From assembly GCA_903908535.1 (NCBI GenBank), contig CAIVSE010000039.1:1-46262 (forward strand): DNA of 46,262 bases, in the 5' to 3' direction. Position 1 is the stretch's first letter. Every line of letters starts with the position of its first letter. The notes beneath the pieces were generated by a model. That model was not told the origin of the DNA. It saw nothing but the letters and a program-made list of their open reading frames with translations, and made no database searches. The position numbers were made by a program, and so were the translations under genes. This document shows, piece by piece, positions 26,367-33,468 of this stretch. Source of the stretch: Candidatus Doudnabacteria bacterium. Lineage in GTDB: Bacteria > Patescibacteriota > Doudnabacteria > UBA920.

Positions 26367-26455
26367 CTTCTTCTCTTTTTGATCCTTTGTTATTTGCCCT
26401 TTGAGCCTTTGGTTTAGTAGTTTTCCCCGCAAGGGGTCGCTTAAAAAATATTTAT
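26363..26455 (+). promoter_or_regulatory. Conserved element downstream of VR1 (homing element candidate)
   Basis: From the stop codon on, this noncoding stretch matches the one after VR2 (29062-29155) with only a few differences. It includes a CCCC-GCAA-GGGG hairpin with a GNRA-type loop at 26425-26436, exactly 63 nt past the VR in both copies. TR has a different 3' flank. Known DGR targets need a 3' hairpin or initiation element to direct cDNA integration. Confidence 0.6.
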
Positions 26456-26461
26456 ACGTAT

Positions 26462-26875
26462 ATGCAACAAAACGATAAATTCCATCATTTTTTAGAAGCT
26501 ACTAAGGGACAACGGGAAGTAGGTTTAATTATTGCTCAGGATGAAAAGGAGTTGGAAACTTTACAGCAACAATTAACTATTGAGGATTTTTCTAATGTAA
26601 AAGATATTAATCAACTTTTAGACCAATTACCTAAAGGCGGCAAGTTTTTTTATATGACCAGCGGCATTTTAAATAAGGATATGTATGATTTTTTGGTGCA
26701 ATACCCAACTGGCCAAATAGAAATTTTTAACAAAGAGATCAGTAAATCCAAAATTATTATCCCCCCTTACAAGGATTCGACAGTGGTTTATTTGCTGACA
26801 AAAAATCAATTATCCGCTTTAAAGCTTTCCGGTAACCTAATTTTAGATAAAGTAGGAATAGCTTATCAATCATAA
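26462..26875 (+). CDS. 137-aa partner protein B of the DGR target cassette
   Basis: Paralogue of the gene at 23923 with the same length and the same landmarks: GQREVGLIIAQD near residue 16, YDFLVQYPTGQIEIF near 75-90 and GIAYQ at the end. Overall identity by eye is moderate, lower than that of the adjacent ATPase domains. It sits 3 nt before the second ATPase. The faster divergence of the small partner fits a protein that matches its own ATPase or its own ligand. The function is unknown. Confidence 0.8.
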   Translation: MQQNDKFHHFLEATKGQREVGLIIAQDEKELETLQQQLTIEDFSNVKDINQLLDQLPKGGKFFYMTSGILNKDMYDFLVQYPTGQIEIFNKEISKSKIIIPPYKDSTVVYLLTKNQLSALKLSGNLILDKVGIAYQS

Positions 26876-26878
26876 TTT

Positions 26879-29065
26879 ATGCATTCACCAGAAACACAAT
26901 TTAACCCTGAAGCCGAAAACCCACCGGAACCAATAAAAGAAACGGAAACTTCTGTTGCCTATTTGGGTGTCGCCTTGGAAAAAGCCACGGTCAAGGGTGG
27001 AGATTTTGTGCCCAAGCGTGAGCAATACGAGGATTTTATAAATGACAAGGATATTGCTTTGCCTTTGCAACGCGACATTGCCGTAGCCTTTTTAAACGGC
27101 GAACCCATGTTAGTAGATGGGGGCACGTCTTTGGGTAAAACCACAACAGTCCGTAAAATGTGCAGTGAACTTGGCTGGGAAGTCCACTATGCAAACTTAA
27201 ATGGCGCAACCGATGTGGAAGATTTAATGGGCAGATATATTCCCAATCCCCACAAAAAACACGCCGATGACCCGGAATATATTTTTGCGGACGGCAAGGT
27301 TACTTCCGGACTTAGGCAGGAAAAGGGGAAAATAAAAGTCGTGATTTTAGACGAATTTAACGCCTCGGCTCCCAATATCCTTATACGTCTGCATGAGGTT
27401 TTGGATGCCTTGGAGCGTGGTGGCGATGTTGTCTTGTCCGAGGATGCTTCTGAAGCGGTGGCGGTAAATAAACAACGTACCAAAGTAATAGCTTTAATGA
27501 ACCCTCCTGGCAAAGGATATTTCGGCAGGGAGCCTTTAGACCCCGCTCAGCTGAGAAGATGGGTATATAAAAAATTACCTTCGGAATTACCCGAGGCCAC
27601 TTTTTCTCATTCTACTGATGTGTTATTTGGAACCGAATTGGCAACACAGGAAATGCCTAAAAAAGAATTTTTAAGCGCGCGGGATAATTTATTGGTTCCT
27701 GAGCAGTTACAGGAAATCTCTGGTATGTCGGAAATTCTAGCCAAGTACAAAGAATTTCACAAAGCTGCAAAGGAACTTTTAAAAAACAGAAAAATTGCCG
27801 AAGACCAGCCTCAGCCGTTTACTTATGATGACCGGATGGAGCCGCGCCGCGTAAGGGATTTTGTCTTACGTTTTTACAATGGAGACATAAATGAGACTTT
27901 TCAACGGGCTTTGCAATATTACTATGTTAATAAACTAGAAAGTAAGGCAGACAAGGATAAACTGGGAGAATTAATTCGCTTAGTTGAATACAAGCCACCT
28001 GTTGAATCCAAACGAAAAGGTTTAGAGCCACTAGGGAATAATGAAGTAATAATAAATGGCGAAAAAATTATTTATGATCCCAATAAACCATTTTTGGGCA
28101 CACCGGTTGGTACTCGCTTTAACGAAAAAGCTACCGGTAAAAAATGGGTTCTCGCCGGCACTTGGACAAAGCGGGATTTAGCAGGAATGACTCCGCAACT
28201 GGCCGGCGTGTTTAAAAGTGGCGAAGAGGCAAGGATGGTGGGGGGCGATGAGTTAAGCAAAGGTTTTGAAAAAATGGCCACCAGGGAAAAAGGCGGCGAG
28301 GTTGCTTATGAAAAGGCTAAAGAGATTATGAAAGAAGACTTTTTTGGCTACGATGAAGTTCATAAAGCATGGGGTATGGATGTAGCCACCGGCTTGCCCG
28401 AGGGTACACCCCCAATCCCCTGGAACGAAGCCGAGCTGCGTGCGGCTAAAACCCAAGGCGAAATGTTAATATTAAGAATTGGTAAAGATAGAACCGGCAA
28501 GCCTTTTACCATGAAAAGGCTTAATGAGATTGGACAGCCCAGAATGACCAAGGACGAGGGCAAGCTACTGTTTGATACTGACTGGTATAAGGACGAGGCT
28601 TTTTATAAAAATGCTGCTTTTGAGACAAAATGGGTTTTGGCTAAAAAAGAATTTGTGCCTGACTCTGCCGGTAAAGACTATATTGAGCAGACGCGTGTTT
28701 TAAGGGATTATTTAAAAGGTATTGACGCAATTCCGGACAGTGAGCTGCGGGAATGCAGCGATGCAGTATTAGACACAATACGAAAAACCATGGGTTCAGA
28801 CTCGAAAAAAGCCTCTCAGCAATTAGCTGATTTATTGATTAATAAAAACCATCGTCGTAGTCCGGCAGAAATACTGTATGACTGGATGTTGCGACTTAAA
28901 AATAGAACAGAATGTACTTTAGAAAATACATATGACTGGTCAAGCGCCCGTACTTCCGGCGGCGGGCTTGTCAGCTTTGGCGATGCCGGTGCCGAGGGTG
29001 CCCTTGTCAGCGGGTACAGTCCCGACAATTCCTACGACTTCTTGGGTGTGGTGTCCGTCCGCTAG
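26879..29065 (+). CDS. MoxR-like AAA ATPase with C-terminal DGR variable region (target 2)
   Basis: The 728-aa paralogue of target 1 keeps Walker A, Walker B, sensor 1 and the arginine pair at the same positions (81-89, 154-160, 205-210, 226-227). The AAA halves are almost identical. After about residue 375 it carries an extra segment of some 50 residues (containing NGEKIIYDPNKPFLGTPVG and GKKWVLAGTW) that target 1 lacks. The C-terminal domain then resumes, with HRRSPAEILYDW, YDWSSART and the variable tail 690-728. The tail differs from that of target 1 and from the template, showing independent retrohoming. It is translationally coupled to the 137-aa gene upstream. Confidence 0.92.
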   Translation: MHSPETQFNPEAENPPEPIKETETSVAYLGVALEKATVKGGDFVPKREQYEDFINDKDIALPLQRDIAVAFLNGEPMLVDGGTSLGKTTTVRKMCSELGWEVHYANLNGATDVEDLMGRYIPNPHKKHADDPEYIFADGKVTSGLRQEKGKIKVVILDEFNASAPNILIRLHEVLDALERGGDVVLSEDASEAVAVNKQRTKVIALMNPPGKGYFGREPLDPAQLRRWVYKKLPSELPEATFSHSTDVLFGTELATQEMPKKEFLSARDNLLVPEQLQEISGMSEILAKYKEFHKAAKELLKNRKIAEDQPQPFTYDDRMEPRRVRDFVLRFYNGDINETFQRALQYYYVNKLESKADKDKLGELIRLVEYKPPVESKRKGLEPLGNNEVIINGEKIIYDPNKPFLGTPVGTRFNEKATGKKWVLAGTWTKRDLAGMTPQLAGVFKSGEEARMVGGDELSKGFEKMATREKGGEVAYEKAKEIMKEDFFGYDEVHKAWGMDVATGLPEGTPPIPWNEAELRAAKTQGEMLILRIGKDRTGKPFTMKRLNEIGQPRMTKDEGKLLFDTDWYKDEAFYKNAAFETKWVLAKKEFVPDSAGKDYIEQTRVLRDYLKGIDAIPDSELRECSDAVLDTIRKTMGSDSKKASQQLADLLINKNHRRSPAEILYDWMLRLKNRTECTLENTYDWSSARTSGGGLVSFGDAGAEGALVSGYSPDNSYDFLGVVSVR
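28945..29061 (+). repeat. DGR variable repeat VR2
   Basis: 117 nt aligned without gaps to TR. All 15 differences fall on template adenines (A to G nine times, to T five times, to C once). The 3' 22 nt are identical to TR and VR1. The changes alter 13 residues. Confidence 0.97.
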
Positions 29066-29155
29066 TTTCTTCTCTCTTTGCTCCTTTGTTATTTGACTTT
29101 TGAGCCTTTGGTTTAGTTGTTTTCCCCGCAAGGGGTCGCTTAAAAAAATATTATT
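29062..29155 (+). promoter_or_regulatory. Conserved element downstream of VR2
   Basis: Close copy of the element after VR1, including the CCCC-GCAA-GGGG hairpin at 29124-29135. It also abuts the promoter of the template RNA. Confidence 0.6.
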
Positions 29156-29164
29156 TGCTACAAT
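29156..29164 (+). promoter_or_regulatory. Extended -10 promoter of the template RNA
   Basis: TGCTACAAT (29156-29164) fits an extended -10; a poor -35 (TCGCTT, 29136-29141) lies 17 nt upstream. Predicted transcription start is near 29171. Confidence 0.5.
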
Positions 29165-29336
29165 AAATTTGGCTAATGCAGGGTCGGAGATTCTCTTGCC
29201 CTCGCCAATGTAAAATTATAGAGAAGAACTGCTTGTCTTTTTCTGGGCAGAACCTCTGCCTCATATTATATACAGTGGCCGCTACCCTGAATAAGGGATG
29301 TGTCCACAGTGACTAGATGGAAAAAGACAAACACCA

Positions 29337-29453
29337 CGCCCGTACTTCCGACGGCAAGCTTGTCAACTTTGGCAATGCCGATGCCAAGGGTGCCAATGTC
29401 AACAGGAACAATCCCGACAATTCCAACGACATCTTGGGTGTGGTGTCCGTCCG
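29337..29453 (+). repeat. DGR template repeat TR
   Basis: 117 nt with 27 adenines. Read in the target frame it contains many AAC/AAT codons (Asn), the classic TR bias that lets adenine mutagenesis reach many residues. Of the 27 adenines, 21 differ in at least one of the two VRs. The A-free 3' end (TTGGGTGTGGTGTCCGTCCG) is invariant. It is not itself part of a credible gene. Confidence 0.96.
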
Positions 29454-29472
29454 AAATTCTTTCTATAAATTT

Positions 29473-29506
29473 AAAAAACCAGCAGTTATTTACCTGTTGG
29501 TTTTTT
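29473..29506. terminator. Bidirectional terminator between TR and avd
   Basis: AAAAAACCAGCAG pairs with CTGTTGGTTTTTT (one G-U) around TTATTTAC. T-runs on both strands would end the template RNA and the converging avd transcript. Confidence 0.85.
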
Positions 29507-29870
29507 GTATGCTAACCATCCAGCCGCCAACCATCTTTCCGATTTCCTGGAGTTGGCCCTCGTATTTTACATACCAAATGGCATCCAGGGCGTGGATATC
29601 TTTGGCAAGGCGAATAAGGATTTTTAAACCTTCAAGGGCAATATTAGCCTCGCTCAGTGTTTCAAGTTTTAGATGTCCATCCTTGGTATGATAGGCCGTT
29701 ACAATTGAGATCAAAATTTCCAGCATGGAATTTTCCACTTTAATACCAATCGTCAGGCGGTCTCTTTTTGGGATAGAATCACACCTAATGTGCCAACTAC
29801 AAAATAACCGATAAAGCTCATCAAATAAGGGAGTGTGGTAAACTGTTTTTGTAAAGGAATTATTAGCCAT
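29490..29870 (-). CDS. avd: DGR accessory variability protein Avd
   Basis: The 126-aa protein has the four-helix-bundle pattern of Avd/23S-intervening-sequence proteins: an N-terminal helix with LFDELYRLF, the PKRDRLTIG turn, a long second helix, L-x-x-ANIALEGLKILIRLAKD and the terminal helix ending EIGKMVGGW. Avd forms a ring that binds the reverse transcriptase and template RNA. Start ATG at 29870 is preferred over 29894, which would overlap the RT gene. It lies on the strand opposite to TR and RT, 6 nt from the RT start, an arrangement unlike the usual avd-TR-RT order. Confidence 0.9.
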   Translation of the reverse strand: MANNSFTKTVYHTPLFDELYRLFCSWHIRCDSIPKRDRLTIGIKVENSMLEILISIVTAYHTKDGHLKLETLSEANIALEGLKILIRLAKDIHALDAIWYVKYEGQLQEIGKMVGGWMVSIQKTNR

Positions 29871-29876
29871 AATCTT

Positions 29877-30872
29877 ATGTTTAATTTTAATCAAATTATT
29901 TCTGTGGAAAATTTATTTTTAGCCTGGGAGGAGTTTAAGTCTGGAAAAACAAGGCGTAAGGACGTAGCTGAATTCGCGCTAAATTTGGAGGATAGCATTT
30001 TCAAATTGCAAAGCGATTTGGCAATGGGACAATACCGACACGGGCCATATCGTTCATTTTTTGTTTGCGACCCCAAGCGTCGCCATATTCACAAGGCAGG
30101 AGTCCGCGATAGGCTGCTGCATCACGCAATAGTCAGAATAATTGAACCTGCGTTTGACCGTATTTTTATTTATGATTCCTGGTCATGCCGCCAAATTAAG
30201 GGAAATCATTGGGCCGTAACAAGATTTCAGCAAATCGTACGGAAACTGTCTTTAAACAATAAACGAAATTTATGGGTCTTAAAACTGGATATTCGCAAAT
30301 TTTTTGATTCAATAAATCCTGTTATTTTAACAAAATTATTGGAAAAAGTCATTACTGACAGTCAAACTATGGAACTGCTCCAAAATATTATTGGGAGCTT
30401 TTCTCCGGGACTTCCCCTCGGCAACCTTACCTCCCAGCTTTTTGCCAATGTGTACATGAATCAATTAGATCAGTTTGTTAAACATGAACTCAAAATTAAA
30501 GGTTATATTCGCTATGCCGATGATTTTGCCTTGATACATACAGATAAAACCCTGTTGTTATCTTATATTCCAATTATAGAAAAATTTTTAAGAGAATGTT
30601 TGGATTTAACAGTTCATCCAGGCAAAAAAATACTCCGGAATTACCGGAGCGGAATTGACTTTTTGGGTTATGTCAATTTTCCCAGCCACAGTGTTTTGCG
30701 AACAAAAACAAAAAAGAGAATTTTCAAAAAAATCAATCCAAAAAATATTTCATCCTATCTTGGCCATTTAAGCCATTGCAGATCCCGTGGCATAAAACAG
30801 TCTTTAATATTAAAGGTTAAAAAACAAAGGAAAGCCGCAATTTTAGCGAGAAAAAAATCTGAACTTTTTTGA
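29877..30872 (+). CDS. DGR reverse transcriptase
   Basis: The 331-aa protein copies the template RNA into adenine-mutagenised cDNA. It shows LDIRKFFDS (137-145, first catalytic Asp), the DGR-specific GLPLGNLTSQ motif (178-187) and the YADDF active site (213-217), then a thumb with LGYVNF and a basic C-terminus. The length is typical of DGR enzymes, which lack RNase H and maturase domains. ATG 29877 gives the usual short N-terminus; the upstream GTG at 29835 is rejected. No Shine-Dalgarno is seen, and CATAAT 29868-29873 suggests a leaderless or short-leader mRNA. Confidence 0.95.
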   Translation: MFNFNQIISVENLFLAWEEFKSGKTRRKDVAEFALNLEDSIFKLQSDLAMGQYRHGPYRSFFVCDPKRRHIHKAGVRDRLLHHAIVRIIEPAFDRIFIYDSWSCRQIKGNHWAVTRFQQIVRKLSLNNKRNLWVLKLDIRKFFDSINPVILTKLLEKVITDSQTMELLQNIIGSFSPGLPLGNLTSQLFANVYMNQLDQFVKHELKIKGYIRYADDFALIHTDKTLLLSYIPIIEKFLRECLDLTVHPGKKILRNYRSGIDFLGYVNFPSHSVLRTKTKKRIFKKINPKNISSYLGHLSHCRSRGIKQSLILKVKKQRKAAILARKKSELF

Positions 30873-30882
30873 TTTTTTATGT

Positions 30883-30888
30883 TACAAT
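30883..30888 (+). promoter_or_regulatory. -10 box for the P-type ATPase gene
   Basis: TACAAT ends 10 nt before the ATG at 30899, leaving a leader of only a few bases. Confidence 0.45.
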
Positions 30889-30898
30889 ATAGGTACTG

Positions 30899-32740
30899 AT
30901 GAATAAAAAGTTTTTAATCTTTTTTGTCCCGGTAGTTGCTTTATTTGGCGTGGCTATGGCCGGGATTTGTTACGCTCTTACTGACGCTTTTGCCGGCAGG
31001 CTGGTTTTGGAGCTCATTTTAGTTTTAGGCTCCCTGCCGCTGCTGTTTAATTTAATTAAAGAACTGTTTAAGGGCCATTTTGGCGTGGATATTATTGCCG
31101 TCACCGCCATTGTGGTTTCGTTTTTGCTCGGCCAGTATTTGGCCGGGGCCGTGATAGTTTTAATGATGTCAGGCGGCGAGGCTTTGGAGGTTTACGCTTT
31201 GGAACGGGCCGGCCGGCAGTTAACCAATTTATTGTCCCGCGTGCCTACAACGGCGCATTTAAAACGCTCCGGCGGCTTGGAGGATATAAACGTTAACGCG
31301 GTAAAGGCCGGAGACATACTGGACATAAAGCCGGGGGAAATTATTCCGGTAGACGGTTTGGTAATGGAAGGCAGTTCGGAAGTGGATGAGTCGGCTGTTA
31401 CGGGCGAAAGCCTGCCGGTGGAAAAACAGGCCCACAGCCACGTTTTTTCCGGGACTTTAAACGGGGAGGGATTGTTAACGGCGCGGGCCGAAAAGCCGGC
31501 GCGTGACAGCCATTATGAGCAAATTGTCAGTTTGGTTAAGCAGGCCCAAGCCAGCCGCGCGCCCATTGTCCGTTTGGCTGACCGTTACGCGATATGGTTT
31601 ACAGTAATTACTTTTGCCATTGCCATTTTGGCCTGGCTGACCACACGCAATAATGTCATTTTTTTGGCCGTGCTGGTGGTGGCCACGCCCTGCCCGCTAA
31701 TTTTGGCCACGCCCATTGCCGTGATGTCCGGAATTTCCAAAGCCGCCGGGCGCGGCATTATTGTCAAAAACGGCGGGGCTTTGGAGCGGCTGGGTGAAGC
31801 CAAAAGTTTTGTGTTTGATAAAACCGGTACGCTCACGCTGGGCAGGCCAAAAGTTTTGGGTATGGAAGGTTCCCTGTTGCCGCCGGAGGAGGTTTTGCGG
31901 CTGGCCGCGTCCCTGGACCAGCTTTCCGCCCACATTTTTGCCCGGGCTTTGGTGAAGCATGCCCGCGAATTAAAATTGGAACTGGCTTTGCCGGAAAATT
32001 TTGAAGAAATTTTGGGGCAGGGGGTTATGGGAATGTTGGACGGTAAAAATTATATTTTAGGCAAATTAAAATTTCTGCAGGCCGGCGGCGTAGTTTTCTC
32101 CCCGGAAATTTTAAACCAGCACGGGAATTTTCAGGACCGCGGAATTATTGCCGTTTATCTGGCCGAGGATAAAAATTTATTGGGCTCGGTCAAGTTTTCC
32201 GACCTGCCACGCCCGGAAATTAAGGGCGTGTTTAATTCCATAAAATTACAGGGCATTAACCGCCTGGTCATGCTGACAGGCGACAAACAGCCGGTGGCGC
32301 AAACTATTGCCGCGGAAGTCGGCTTAACTGAATTTAAAGCCCAGCTGCTGCCCGAACAAAAACTTGAGCAGGTAAAAATTATCCAGCGCGAAAGCGGTCC
32401 TACGGCTTTTGTCGGAGACGGCATTAACGACGCCCCGGCCCTGGCCGCGGCCGACGTAGGGTTAGCCCTGGGTATTAATGGCGCCACGGCGGCTTCCGAT
32501 GCCGGCGATATTGTGGTTACAGTTAACAGCATGGAGCGGGTGAGTGAAGCTTTGTTTATTGCCCGCCGGGTCCTGAAAATTGCCAAGCAAAGCATTTTTG
32601 TGGGCATCGGGCTGTCCATAATTTTAATGCTTATTGCCGCTCTGGGCTACATCCCGCCGGTCTACGGCGCCGTCATTCAGGAGATTGTGGACGTGGGGGT
32701 TATCTTAAACGCCCTACGGGTGGGGATGGGAAAACTCTAA
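30899..32740 (+). CDS. P1B-type metal-transporting ATPase
   Basis: Integral membrane cation pump of 613 aa without an N-terminal metal-binding domain. Membrane segments lie at about 5-27, 34-53, 62-92, 229-248 and 253-280, with two more at the C-terminus. The actuator motif TGES is at 168-171, the ion-binding TPCPL at 263-267, the phosphorylation site DKTGT at 307-311, and GDGIND near 500. The P1B HP dipeptide of the nucleotide domain (SxHP) reads SAHIF (343-347), so the usual proline is missing. The metal is unclear: TPC rather than CPC argues against a standard copper pump. Its stop overlaps the next start (TAATG). Confidence 0.88.
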   Translation: MNKKFLIFFVPVVALFGVAMAGICYALTDAFAGRLVLELILVLGSLPLLFNLIKELFKGHFGVDIIAVTAIVVSFLLGQYLAGAVIVLMMSGGEALEVYALERAGRQLTNLLSRVPTTAHLKRSGGLEDINVNAVKAGDILDIKPGEIIPVDGLVMEGSSEVDESAVTGESLPVEKQAHSHVFSGTLNGEGLLTARAEKPARDSHYEQIVSLVKQAQASRAPIVRLADRYAIWFTVITFAIAILAWLTTRNNVIFLAVLVVATPCPLILATPIAVMSGISKAAGRGIIVKNGGALERLGEAKSFVFDKTGTLTLGRPKVLGMEGSLLPPEEVLRLAASLDQLSAHIFARALVKHARELKLELALPENFEEILGQGVMGMLDGKNYILGKLKFLQAGGVVFSPEILNQHGNFQDRGIIAVYLAEDKNLLGSVKFSDLPRPEIKGVFNSIKLQGINRLVMLTGDKQPVAQTIAAEVGLTEFKAQLLPEQKLEQVKIIQRESGPTAFVGDGINDAPALAAADVGLALGINGATAASDAGDIVVTVNSMERVSEALFIARRVLKIAKQSIFVGIGLSIILMLIAALGYIPPVYGAVIQEIVDVGVILNALRVGMGKL

Positions 32741-33453
32741 TGGCTAATTTTTTTGGGCATGACAGTAAATATCTAATCAGGGAAGACCACGAATATTTGT
32801 TGTGGGCAGTTTTAATAATTTTGGCGCCGCTTCTTATTATTTTTTTACTGGTAAAATTTTCGTCTCCGGCCATTGTCATCAGCGCTGCCGCGGTTTTGCT
32901 GGTTTTTGTCATCAAATGGCTGCAGCCGCTCATCTATTATTTCCAGCACCAGTCCCATAAATTCGCCAAAGGCTTAAGCGGCGAAAAGGACATTAAAAAA
33001 GAACTTTCTGAATTGCCGGACAGTTTTAGCGTCTTCCATGGGGTGGTTTTAAATAAAGACAAGGGCGATATAGATTTTGTTTTAGCCGGGCCCAAGGGTT
33101 TGTTTGTGCTGGAGGTCAAAAGCATTGGCGGTAATATTGGCTACAATGGCAGCCGGCTGACAATAAATGACAGGCCCATGTATGGCAAAAATTATTTGGA
33201 CCAGACGTTTGGCGAAGCCCGGGCCGTGGCCCAGTTTTTGCGCCGGCACCTGGATGTCGACGCCTACATTAAGCCGGTCCTGCTGTTTTCCAGCGCGCAT
33301 GCCGCGGCGCCATTCGGCGACGAGCCCGTTGACGGCGTCTATGTGGCGCAAAAAGATTTTTTGTTTTCTTTAATCCATTCCTTTCCCGACTACCAGTGGC
33401 AGCCGGGGGAGCGCGCCAAGGTGGAGGCCGCGCTACTGACCACGGTAAAATGA
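32740..33453 (+). CDS. NERD-domain membrane protein
   Basis: The 237-aa protein has two membrane segments at about 20-40 and 44-62, then a cytosolic NERD (nuclease-related) domain. That domain shows GLSGEKDIKKEL, GDIDFVLAGPKGLFVLEVKS with the Asp and Glu-x-Lys expected of this nuclease-like fold, and a later QFLRRHL helix. Whether it cuts nucleic acid is unknown. It overlaps the ATPase stop by one base (TAATG), so the two are translated together. Confidence 0.85.
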   Translation: MANFFGHDSKYLIREDHEYLLWAVLIILAPLLIIFLLVKFSSPAIVISAAAVLLVFVIKWLQPLIYYFQHQSHKFAKGLSGEKDIKKELSELPDSFSVFHGVVLNKDKGDIDFVLAGPKGLFVLEVKSIGGNIGYNGSRLTINDRPMYGKNYLDQTFGEARAVAQFLRRHLDVDAYIKPVLLFSSAHAAAPFGDEPVDGVYVAQKDFLFSLIHSFPDYQWQPGERAKVEAALLTTVK

Positions 33454-33456
33454 TGG

Positions 33457-33462
33457 TATACT
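33457..33462 (+). promoter_or_regulatory. -10 box for the FAD oxidoreductase, leaderless
   Basis: TATACT ends 6 nt before the ATG at 33469. Confidence 0.5.
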
Positions 33463-33468
33463 ATATAC

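Larger units (their letters stand above)
29171..29506 (+). ncRNA. DGR template RNA with structured 5' leader
   Basis: The predicted transcript runs from the extended -10 promoter to the terminator and contains TR at 29337-29453. The 160-nt leader folds strongly. GCAG/CTGC (29178-29181/29229-29232) encloses TTCTCT/AGAGAA (29191-29196/29220-29225). Then TTGTCTTTTTC (29233-29243) pairs over 11 bp with GAAAAAGACAA (29320-29330), enclosing hairpins GGCAG/CTGCC (29246-29260) and CCCT/AGGG (29285-29297). The long helix ends 6 nt before TR. In studied DGRs the RNA flanking TR folds to recruit the RT-Avd complex; that role is inferred here. Confidence 0.65.

Noticed and set aside
29300-29691. Plus-strand frames covering the template repeat
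   Set aside because: TR is noncoding template; the open frame results from its match to the target gene, and it runs on into antisense avd.
29835-29876. Upstream GTG start of the reverse transcriptase
   Set aside because: The extra 14 residues overlap avd on the other strand, and DGR RTs typically start just before the first helix.
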